A DNA stretch of 47,390 bases from CAZFYZ01 sp964523735 (GTDB lineage Bacteria; Armatimonadota; UBA5829): positions 1-47,390 of the forward strand of contig CAZFYZ010000014.1 of assembly GCA_964523735.1 (NCBI GenBank), written 5' to 3'. The notes beneath the pieces were generated by a model. That model was not told the DNA's origin and made no database searches. It saw only the letters and a list, made by a program, of their open reading frames with translations. The first letter of the stretch is position 1, and each line of letters starts with the position of its first letter. This document shows positions 7,952-15,202 of this stretch, one piece after another. The position numbers and the translations under genes are program-made.

Positions 7952-9136
7952 TTAGAGTTTTTTTGAGGAGGGTCTTGGAGGCGCTGTAGACTCGCGGATG
8001 ACCAGCTCAGCTTCGACCACGGAAACCATCGGAACGGCCTCCGGAGTCTCGTCGGAGTCGCAGCCATTTCTTGCCTCGATCATCTGAACCAGCATGTCTA
8101 CTGCGGACGCCGCTATTCGGTCGATCGGCACCGAAACAGTGGTCAAAGGAGGAGTCGAGAACCTGGCAAGCGAAACGTCATCGAAACCGACAACTGAGAG
8201 ATCCTCGGGAACTCTGATCCCTCGCGCAGCCGCTATGTTGATCAGCGCGATGGCGACTCGGTCGCTGGTGCACAGAACAGCCGTAGGTTGATCGTCGAGC
8301 CCTATCCAGTGGTCGAGAGATGCTGAGACCTCGTCGTTATCGACTGCCCAACTGGAGCTTCCTTCCCGAGGCATCACCAGCTCTTCATCGGGCTCGATAC
8401 CTGCTCTTCTCAGAGCGTTGAAGTACTCTTCCATGCGGAAATGCGCTGTGTCGTGCAAGTTGAGGGGACCGGCGAAGTGCGCGATGCGGCGATGCCCCAG
8501 GCCGAAGAGGTGCTCCATAGCTTTGGCGACCCCATCGGCGACGCCCTGCTGCACGCTGCCGACTTTCGGAGGCACGCTCCTGGCCCACAGCTCGACGATT
8601 GGAAAGCCCCTGTCAGCGAGCGTGGCCATCAGAGCGTCAACGTTGTGGCCACCTACGATGAACCCGTCACACCTGCCGTCCATGAGCGTAGCCGGAGTCG
8701 GCAGGCCGTTATCCACTATGGACCCGACAGGCACCAGCACATCATAGTGCTTCTGCGAAGCGGCCCGACATATCTCATTGAGGAGTGAAACCACGAACTC
8801 ATCGGTTGCCATCTGTCCCATGGCCTGACCAATATAGGCTATCACGTCGGACCGCCCACGCTGCAGCGATCGCACGAGCCTGTTGGGCGTATACTGGAGC
8901 CGCTCGATCGCCTCTTCAACGCGCCGTCGGGTCACAGGAGACATATAGCAGGGGGTCTTGTTGACCAGGCGCGATACTGTGGCGACCGAAACCTTGGCTT
9001 CCCTAGCCACTTGGGCAATCGTGGGCTTCCCTCCGCCGCTTCTCGGCGAGAATGGCGCTGGGGGCTTCTGCCCGGTCTCACTGCTCAATTTTGGATTGAG
9101 GCTCTCTGCTGAGATCGTCGTATTCTTAGGCCGCAT
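7952..9136 (-). CDS. LacI-family transcriptional regulator
   Basis: This 394-residue DNA-binding repressor has an unusually long 35-residue N-terminal extension. The LacI helix-turn-helix and hinge region follows (KPTIAQVAREAKVSVATVSR, then RRRVEEAIERLQYTPNRLVRSL; residues about 36-92). Residues about 97-380 form the periplasmic-binding-like ligand and dimerisation domain (DVIAYIG, VGFDDVSLARFSTPPLTTV). The ATG at 9136 has GGAG 4-5 nt upstream. Proteins of this family usually respond to sugars and control nearby transport or hydrolase genes. The gene sits just upstream of the PEP-CTERM and modular-protein genes, which share a candidate operator; control of those genes is inference. Its own promoter overlaps an imperfect inverted repeat, which suggests autoregulation. 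Confidence 0.95.
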   Translation of the reverse strand: MRPKNTTISAESLNPKLSSETGQKPPAPFSPRSGGGKPTIAQVAREAKVSVATVSRLVNKTPCYMSPVTRRRVEEAIERLQYTPNRLVRSLQRGRSDVIAYIGQAMGQMATDEFVVSLLNEICRAASQKHYDVLVPVGSIVDNGLPTPATLMDGRCDGFIVGGHNVDALMATLADRGFPIVELWARSVPPKVGSVQQGVADGVAKAMEHLFGLGHRRIAHFAGPLNLHDTAHFRMEEYFNALRRAGIEPDEELVMPREGSSSWAVDNDEVSASLDHWIGLDDQPTAVLCTSDRVAIALINIAAARGIRVPEDLSVVGFDDVSLARFSTPPLTTVSVPIDRIAASAVDMLVQMIEARNGCDSDETPEAVPMVSVVEAELVIRESTAPPRPSSKKL

Positions 9137-9193
9137 TTATCTCCACTGCACCCGCCAGACTCCTGTCGCCGAAGTCACTTAGCAAGGGCACAC

Positions 9194-9234
9194 GATGCAT
9201 GCAATATCATACATCAGCCGATCAAAACTCGCAA
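9194..9234 (-). promoter_or_regulatory. Promoter of the LacI-family gene with overlapping inverted repeat
   Basis: On the minus strand: TTGCGA (9229-9234), a 17-nt spacer, and TATGAT (9206-9211), with the start near 9199. An imperfect 22-bp inverted repeat (9194-9215; arms GATGCATG and CATACATC) covers the -10 box and start, a typical place for an autoregulatory operator. Confidence 0.55.
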
Positions 9235-9299
9235 GCGCCGCGCCAGCCCTCCGTTATGGGGTATCTCCGCACCACAACGATGTCAGTTCGGTCATCTGT

Positions 9300-9415
9300 A
9301 CATGTCATTTCGAGCGGGGCGAAGAACCTGCTTCTGCCAGGTCTGTTTTCCGCGCTCCAGGTGGAAAGAGCAGATTAGCCGCCGAGCCTGTTCTGAGCAC
9401 GGTCGAAGGGCTCGG
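9300..9415. repeat. Dispersed intergenic repeat (GTCATTTCGAGCGGGGCGAAG type)
   Basis: This fills the gap up to the UroD-like stop codon. It begins TGTCATTTCGAGCGGGGCG and holds a small hairpin, CGAGCC/GGGCTCG, around a TTCTGAGCACGGTCGAAG loop. Such wording is familiar from dispersed intergenic repeats in many environmental bacteria. A related, shorter element lies at 47228-47293. It is non-coding. Confidence 0.55.
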
Positions 9416-9417
9416 GG

Positions 9418-10509
9418 TCAGGTGTGACTCACAAGCCAATGCAGCAAGTTCTCAGCCTCTGTTGAGGTATAGCAGTCGGACACCCAGTAGAACGTCTTAG
9501 CGGGCTCAAGCTCGGTGTGCATCGTCTTCAGTTCGTCTGGAGTCACGAAGACCTGAATGCTCTTCCCCCTCTGCTGGATCCTCTTGAGCATGTCGAGCCA
9601 GTGCGGAGCCGTCGGCTGTCCTGCACCGGGGACTAGCTGAATGGTGTGAAGGTCGGGAATCGAGAGCAGGTCGTCGAGGTGCCTGAACGCCCCTACCCCA
9701 TCGAGGTGATACACCGCGTGGTCGATCACTGAGCACTCGTACTCCAGCGACGGGAGAATGAACCTACGGAAATGCTCGGGCGAGACCATATAGCTGAAGT
9801 CGCACTGGACGCACTGCATTCTGCCTTCGCTGTACATCTCGACCCAGCAGGTTGTCCCGAACTCGGCCATCCTTCCTGCTTCGTAAATGGCGTCATACAT
9901 CGGCTTGTACGCCGCGTCTATCCACTTCAAGGCCTTGAGGACTTCGTCCGGATACTCGATCAGGTCCATGCATATGCGCTCCGGCCCGCGCAGGGCCGAG
10001 AGGCAGTCCAGATTCGAGTGCGTATCGAGCGCGCCGACGATGAACTTACCCTCACAGCGCCGGGCGGCGATACGAGCGAGGTCAAGAGTCCCCTTCCACC
10101 ACTTGTTCTCAGGGTCTATGTGGAGGGGCTGCTGGGTCTCCCAATCCTCGACCAGCGGCTCTACCCAGGAGGTGTCCATATGGGGGACCAGGGTCATCTT
10201 GCCGCCGAAGTAGCCGGACATCTGATCCGGGCCATAGAACGGGACAAAGGCCGGCATTGCCTCTCCGAAGAAGGACATGTTGGAGGCCCACTCCTCGAAG
10301 TCATCCACTGCGCGGCCGAAGTCGAAATCAGGAGCGGTGATCAGCGACCTGGAGATCGGCTGGCGGCCATCCTTCGGCGTCACGATTCGCACGCAGGGGC
10401 GATCGATCATCTCGCCTGCCCAGTAGGCCCGCATCCGCTGCTGCGCGTCTGCTGCGTCGGGTTTGTAAGCCAGCTCAAGTGGCGCCAGGGGCGGCACGCT
10501 AATTGCCAT
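9418..10509 (-). CDS. Uroporphyrinogen decarboxylase-like protein, copy A
   Basis: The product is 363 residues from the ATG at 10509. I chose this start over an upstream one because it has GGAGGG close by and lies 10 nt after the stop of the preceding gene. The sequence fits the URO-D/methyltransferase-like superfamily: an RPCVRIV-type N-terminal strand, MVSPEHFRRFILPSLE, YHLDGVGAFRHLDDLLSIPDLHTIQL, then WLDMLKRIQQRGKSIQVFV. Members of this family found outside haem biosynthesis include corrinoid-dependent methyltransferases (MtaA-like), but many in sugar loci have no known reaction. It is the last gene of a tightly spaced operon that holds a second UroD-like gene and two amidohydrolases. A haem role is unlikely in this context (inference). 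Confidence 0.82.
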   Translation of the reverse strand: MAISVPPLAPLELAYKPDAADAQQRMRAYWAGEMIDRPCVRIVTPKDGRQPISRSLITAPDFDFGRAVDDFEEWASNMSFFGEAMPAFVPFYGPDQMSGYFGGKMTLVPHMDTSWVEPLVEDWETQQPLHIDPENKWWKGTLDLARIAARRCEGKFIVGALDTHSNLDCLSALRGPERICMDLIEYPDEVLKALKWIDAAYKPMYDAIYEAGRMAEFGTTCWVEMYSEGRMQCVQCDFSYMVSPEHFRRFILPSLEYECSVIDHAVYHLDGVGAFRHLDDLLSIPDLHTIQLVPGAGQPTAPHWLDMLKRIQQRGKSIQVFVTPDELKTMHTELEPAKTFYWVSDCYTSTEAENLLHWLVSHT

Positions 10510-10519
10510 CGTCCCTCCG

Positions 10520-12910
10520 TCAGTTGATAGCACCGATGCCAAGCGCTCGCAAGATGGGGACACTTCGTCCGTCCTGCATAGTGGCGCCTAAGACACCGGT
10601 CACCTTGATGTATTGCCCGGGTGTGGCTGAGTATCCTTCCGGGCACTGTACTGTGAGCGCTTGCCCGGAGCCGTCATCTACTTTGAGGAGACTGCCTTGT
10701 GTCTCACCGACTCGACCCCACACTGTCACCAGCAACCCAACGGGCAAAGCAGCGGATGCAGATCGCACAGTCATTCCGAGAGGGCCGGGATCGGCGACTA
10801 CTGCTCCCTGGTGATCGCCGACGTAGTCCGCTACTAAGGTCTTCTCACCGTCGATAGTGGATATCGTGCCAAGCAAATCGACAGTCGCGTCGGAAGATGC
10901 AGAGCCGATCACCTTGATACCCGCTGATCTGTCTGGTTCCTCGATATGGAAGTAGCCATCGAACGCGGCGGTCACCGGCAGACCGAGCAGGCAGACTTCC
11001 TCTCCGACCTGCTTCTGAGCTACTCCCAGGCGAACCGGCGCTGCCTGCCTGAAGTCGCAGTCATCGAAGACCGCTCGGGTCTTGTACTCGTCGCTGTGAA
11101 TGTTGGTGAAGAGGACAAACCTGACACCGACCGTGGTAGCCCCGGTAGTGAACCCGACCACCTTGCGAACGTATCCTTCGGTCGGCTGAGTGAGGTATTC
11201 CACGTGGGCGGTGATGTCCGCTCCGTGCTCGTCGGTCTCAGCGATGTAGAGCCCCGCCTGATCGCCTGGGTTACTGCCGAAACCGCTGTGGTCGCCCGAG
11301 TAGTCGACGGCATTGAGCCAGGTTGACGCAAAGTACGTCGTCCCCGGAGTCACCGGCACGTTCTGGTAGAGCGCAGCAGTCCCAGGCGGGTAGCTTGTGG
11401 CGAGAGCCGAAGCGGCCGCCTCCTCGCCGCTGCGCGCGCCGATGACCGGCAGAGCCCACCATACGAAGCTCTCCTCGCAGAAGTAGCCGCCATTGAGGAC
11501 ATGACCACTCCAGCCTGCCTCGGTGGCATCTGCGAAGACCGCAAACGGCACTCCGGACTCAAAGCTCGGGTTGGTGAGGAGGTTGGCCTCGGGAGGATCC
11601 GGGACACGCGGCTTTGGCAATATGGTCTTCGGATCGCAGAGAATGCCGTTGTGGATGACCCACTGGATCGCACGCGTGTTGCGGATGTCCTCGAGCGGGT
11701 TCGCCGTCAGCACAACCATGTCAGCGACCTTGCCAACCTCTACGCTTCCCAAGTTGGCCGTCTGTCTCAGGGCTTTCGCGTTGTTGAATGTCGCGCACTG
11801 CAGCGCGGCGGCGGGCGACAGCCCCGACCTGACGAGAAGCTCGAGTTCCTGCTGCAAGGCAAACCCGGGCGGGCAGTAGGGCTCCGCCGAGTCGGTGCCC
11901 GCGAGGAGCGTGACGCCGGAGCTGTATTCCAGCCCCGTCAGCCAGTAGTAGTAATCCATCGTGTCGGTGCGACTCTGGCGGTTGGACTCGCTGAACCCGC
12001 TGGCAAGCCGGTAAGCGTCCCAACTGTCATGCAGTTCCTTGGGCACGTAGTAGTTGTCAGGGTTCTGATAGACCTCCGGGAGGTCGCACAGGTAGATCAT
12101 GTTCCGGAAAACTGCTAGAGTCGGAGCGTTCATCGTGCCCTGGGCGACCATCTGCGCCATCGTGTCCTGATCAGTCGTCGCGCCCCATATGTGTTCGATG
12201 ACGTCGATCCCGTAGTCCACCGCCTGCTGCGGCGATATCCCGCCGAGGTGAGCCGATACAACCAGCCCACGGCTATGCCCTTCCTGAACCACTCTGGCGA
12301 AGACCTCGGGGCTCACGCCTACATAGAGCTTGAGCGTTGTCACCCCGGCCGAGACCATCTGATCGACGAAGGCCGGCACATCGTTTGGATCGGTGATGGA
12401 GACCGAGACATCGCCAGGGTGGTAAGCAGGGTAACCGTCGATTAGTGGGCTGCACATGAAGACAGTCGGGCAACAATCTGGGTTTGCAGCGGCAAAATCG
12501 GCAAGCATTCTCTCAGGCACAATGGGATCGCCTGCGCTTCGTACGGTGGTGACGCCATTGCCCAGATACAGAGGCAGAAGGTCCTCACCGTTCAGGCCAA
12601 CGTCCTCAAGGAGGAAGATCAAGTGGCAGTGAGAGTCGATGAGCCCGGGAATGACGTACCTGCCCTGCCCATCGACCACTTGGGCGCCAGGCGGTATCGA
12701 GATGGGCGCACTCTGCGTGCCGACGGCAGTGATCCGGTCGCCCTCAACGATCAAAGTACGGTCGGCCAGCATCGTCCCGCTGACGGAATCGAACAGCGAG
12801 CAGTGTGTGATGGCCAGCCCTCCGGCGTTCGCCGCAAGAGGGACGACCAGCACGATCAGCATCACGGCAAGGGTAAGGCTCTGTCCCCGAGCTTTCGTCT
12901 GCTTCTTCAT
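10520..12910 (-). CDS. Secreted amidohydrolase (imidazolonepropionase-like) with CBM-like and tandem OB-like domains
   Basis: The product is 796 residues. A signal peptide (1-29, ending AANA) precedes a metal-dependent amidohydrolase domain (about 32-425) with H94-C-H96, K194 (TTLKLYVG), H221 (SAHLGG), H240 (IEHIW) and D340 (LAGTDS), so the metal site looks complete. Residues about 440-622 are a jelly-roll-like domain (NLLTNPSFESG..., YQNVPVTPGTTY, VFDDCDF) like carbohydrate-binding modules. Residues about 627-790 are two OB-like repeats (FHIEEPDRSAGIKV; LLKVDDGSGQ) also found on three other secreted proteins here. It probably hydrolyses a C-N or lactam-like bond outside the cytoplasm; the substrate is unknown. 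The ATG at 12910 follows GAGGAG and starts 8 nt after the upstream stop. Confidence 0.9.
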   Translation of the reverse strand: MKKQTKARGQSLTLAVMLIVLVVPLAANAGGLAITHCSLFDSVSGTMLADRTLIVEGDRITAVGTQSAPISIPPGAQVVDGQGRYVIPGLIDSHCHLIFLLEDVGLNGEDLLPLYLGNGVTTVRSAGDPIVPERMLADFAAANPDCCPTVFMCSPLIDGYPAYHPGDVSVSITDPNDVPAFVDQMVSAGVTTLKLYVGVSPEVFARVVQEGHSRGLVVSAHLGGISPQQAVDYGIDVIEHIWGATTDQDTMAQMVAQGTMNAPTLAVFRNMIYLCDLPEVYQNPDNYYVPKELHDSWDAYRLASGFSESNRQSRTDTMDYYYWLTGLEYSSGVTLLAGTDSAEPYCPPGFALQQELELLVRSGLSPAAALQCATFNNAKALRQTANLGSVEVGKVADMVVLTANPLEDIRNTRAIQWVIHNGILCDPKTILPKPRVPDPPEANLLTNPSFESGVPFAVFADATEAGWSGHVLNGGYFCEESFVWWALPVIGARSGEEAAASALATSYPPGTAALYQNVPVTPGTTYFASTWLNAVDYSGDHSGFGSNPGDQAGLYIAETDEHGADITAHVEYLTQPTEGYVRKVVGFTTGATTVGVRFVLFTNIHSDEYKTRAVFDDCDFRQAAPVRLGVAQKQVGEEVCLLGLPVTAAFDGYFHIEEPDRSAGIKVIGSASSDATVDLLGTISTIDGEKTLVADYVGDHQGAVVADPGPLGMTVRSASAALPVGLLVTVWGRVGETQGSLLKVDDGSGQALTVQCPEGYSATPGQYIKVTGVLGATMQDGRSVPILRALGIGAIN

Positions 12911-12918
12911 TGTGCTCC

Positions 12919-13977
12919 TCAGTAGGTTCCGTACTTCTCCAGCAACTCCAAGGCGTAAAGGTAGTTCGCGTACGAGACCGTAGGCGGAATCGAGTGATCA
13001 GAATGAAAGATGTAGCCGCCATCCTTTGCCGCTACGCTAAGCTTGCTGCCGATCTCCGCCTCTACCTCCTCTTTGGTTCCAGAGAGGATGCGGGCGTCGA
13101 TATTGCCGAAGAGAGTGATCCTCTTGCCGTATACTGCCTTCAGCTCGCGCACATCCTGATCGCACTTCGCCTCCAGCGGATGGATGGCGCGGAAGCCAGC
13201 ATCTATGTACCGCGGGATCATCATGTCGATCTTGCCGTCGGTGTGCAGCATCGTGGGCTTGCCGACTGACCTGAAGTAATCGCACAGCCGCTTGTGCGCC
13301 GGGAAAAGCAGGCTATCGTACATCGCGGGGGAGAACATCGGACCATTGCGATATGCCATATCGCCCCGCAGCCACGCGCCATCGAAGTCGATGCCGGCCG
13401 ACAGCATACTCTCAGCGGTTGAGATAAGCAGGTCAGCGTACGTCCCGAACATATCTCTGACGACTTCCGGATCTTCAGCCATCATCGTCAGGATGTTGAC
13501 CTGACCGACAGCGCTCCACGCCAGGACGAAAGGCTCGTTCGCATCGAAAACAACGAACTTGCCCTTCTCACACGCCGCGTCGAAGTCAGTATGAGTCGCT
13601 GGATCAAGGCGGTCGTCCGCCGACGTGAGGCGTTGCTTGTACTCGTGCCAGTCCGTTGCGTTCTTGACCCGGTAGTCGAGCCACTGCGGGGGATGCCCCT
13701 CGCCCTCTCTGATTCGCTTGACCACGACGCCGTTGGCATCGCGACGGGTGACGTAGTCCTCGTTCCCATCGATTACGTCTTCAGGAAAACGGAACGTCAG
13801 GTCAGGGCGTGGAAGCAGGTGAATGTCGAGTTCGAAATGGTCCTCCGGCACGGCATCCTCGGGCATGCCTTCTGAGCGCCACCTGTCCAGGGTCTCGGAC
13901 CAGAAGTACTCGTAGCGCCCCACCCTGTCCGGGATCCCCCCGTCGAGGGTCGTCAGGATCCGCTCTCGGGAGGTCAT
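12919..13977 (-). CDS. Uroporphyrinogen decarboxylase-like protein, copy B
   Basis: The product is 352 residues. The ATG at 13977 (MTSRERILTTLDGGIPDRV, a typical start for the family) overlaps the upstream stop codon as ATGA, so translation is coupled. URO-D-like features are FSPAMYDSLLFPAHKRLCDYF, GKPTMLHTDGKI, then AIHPLEAKCDQDVRELK and ITLFGNIDARILSGTKEEV, which line the active-site barrel in this family. It is clearly divergent from copy A. Related proteins occur in catabolic loci of Planctomycetota and Armatimonadota without an assigned reaction. Shared operon membership with two amidohydrolases suggests a multi-step pathway (inference). Confidence 0.88.
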   Translation of the reverse strand: MTSRERILTTLDGGIPDRVGRYEYFWSETLDRWRSEGMPEDAVPEDHFELDIHLLPRPDLTFRFPEDVIDGNEDYVTRRDANGVVVKRIREGEGHPPQWLDYRVKNATDWHEYKQRLTSADDRLDPATHTDFDAACEKGKFVVFDANEPFVLAWSAVGQVNILTMMAEDPEVVRDMFGTYADLLISTAESMLSAGIDFDGAWLRGDMAYRNGPMFSPAMYDSLLFPAHKRLCDYFRSVGKPTMLHTDGKIDMMIPRYIDAGFRAIHPLEAKCDQDVRELKAVYGKRITLFGNIDARILSGTKEEVEAEIGSKLSVAAKDGGYIFHSDHSIPPTVSYANYLYALELLEKYGTY

Positions 13978-15089
13978 GGGGTCAGCGTGGGTTCCGCCGC
14001 GCCGTCGCGTTTTGCCCACCGGCTGCCAATTGTTTCCCACTGACGGCCACCCATCACTCGCCGAAGAAGATCGATGCCGTTGTTGCAGAACACATCGGCA
14101 ATCGCGGACCGCGACAGCCCCGCCATCTCTCCGGCGACGTTGATGGCGAGGGCTATCTCGTAGGCCATGAACGAAGCCCTTACGTCGCTCGTGGGCACTC
14201 GGTAAGCGCTCGGCTGGTAACCGTCGAGAACCAGATCGACCCAATGGTCACCGGCGTAGACGCGCCTGCCTCTCATCGCTGCCATGGGCAGGTCAGTGCC
14301 GTAGAGCAACCGGCGGGAGTCCATGTTGTCGAACACGATCCGCATGACACTGGGCTCCATCACCATGGCAGTGTCGAGGTAGACGTTCTCTAGGTCGCGC
14401 ACGGATGCTATCGCCTGAAGCATCTCAGACGGCAAGTAACACCTGCCGCAGTGCGCAAGGACAATCTGCGTATTGGGGTAGCGCTGCGCATACTCTCTCA
14501 CGCTCCGCTGCACACGAGGATCTGCCAGACGCCTGGAGCCGGGGACGTGCAGGAGGACGATCAGCCCAAGCTCGTTGGCGAGTTCCATCTCGGCGGGACC
14601 GATCATGTCCTCCACGCTGACTCCGGCGTAATCGTCGCCAATCCAATCCAGAAGCACCTTGAAACCAAAGAACCCGTGAGTGACAATCCGCTCGCGCAGT
14701 TGATCTACCGGCATGCGGCCGCGCCCGGTCACAAACAGAGGATATAGCCCTGGTTTTCGCCCACTCTTCTCCGCGTAGCAATTTGTCATTTCGATGTCTG
14801 CAAGGCGAGATGGTTGACCGAAAAGTACGGCACGATACTCCTTGCCGGGGAACATCCTCCGGGCATCCTCGATCAGGCATTCGACCGAGTAGCCAGGGGG
14901 CAAGGCCATATAGTCGAGACCGTTCGATGCCCCGTTCTGTGGCGTAGCAGAACCCGTCTTCCCCACCAGCCACTGATCAGCATTCCACACGTGAACGTGG
15001 AAGTCTAGAATCGTGGGCGGCAGGATCGGCTCCACCATCTCCCGGTAGAACGGCATGTCAACCGTCTCGTATCTCTCCTTGTCAGTCAT
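13974..15089 (-). CDS. Amidohydrolase-2 family protein (TIM-barrel metal-dependent hydrolase)
   Basis: The product is 371 residues from the ATG at 15089; AAGGAG lies 7 nt upstream, which fits better than the ATG at 15095 that directly abuts it. Metal-binding features of the amidohydrolase_2 family are visible: ILDFHVHVW near the N-terminus, LIVLLHVPGS, IVLAHCGRC and LLYGTDLPM. These proteins hydrolyse or decarboxylate small cyclic or aromatic acids in the cytoplasm; no signal peptide is seen. The stop overlaps the start of the UroD-like gene B. Upstream, a 113-nt gap with two palindromic repeats separates it from the six-hairpin protein gene, so expression may differ from that gene. Confidence 0.9.
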   Translation of the reverse strand: MTDKERYETVDMPFYREMVEPILPPTILDFHVHVWNADQWLVGKTGSATPQNGASNGLDYMALPPGYSVECLIEDARRMFPGKEYRAVLFGQPSRLADIEMTNCYAEKSGRKPGLYPLFVTGRGRMPVDQLRERIVTHGFFGFKVLLDWIGDDYAGVSVEDMIGPAEMELANELGLIVLLHVPGSRRLADPRVQRSVREYAQRYPNTQIVLAHCGRCYLPSEMLQAIASVRDLENVYLDTAMVMEPSVMRIVFDNMDSRRLLYGTDLPMAAMRGRRVYAGDHWVDLVLDGYQPSAYRVPTSDVRASFMAYEIALAINVAGEMAGLSRSAIADVFCNNGIDLLRRVMGGRQWETIGSRWAKRDGAAEPTLTP

Positions 15090-15117
15090 ACTCATACTCC
15101 TTGCTCCAACGACTACA

Positions 15118-15179
15118 GTTTCGGGACAAGGTGTCCCGGAACAACGCACTATAGGTTTCGGGACAGGGTGTCCCGAAAC
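15118..15179. repeat. Pair of REP-like palindromes
   Basis: Two 25-nt palindromes, 15118-15142 and 15155-15179, start 37 nt apart. Each has arms GTTTCGGGACA/TGTCCCGAAAC around a 3-nt centre (one G-U-type change in the first). They lie between two co-directional genes, as REP-type elements do, and could dampen read-through or stabilise the upstream mRNA end. Confidence 0.75.
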
Positions 15180-15202
15180 AACGGGCTGTCCGCTTCGGCA
15201 GA

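Noticed and set aside
9772..10527. 251-codon open frame on the plus strand
   Set aside because: It is exactly antisense to the UroD-like gene, which has conserved motifs; the plus-strand translation shows no domain pattern.
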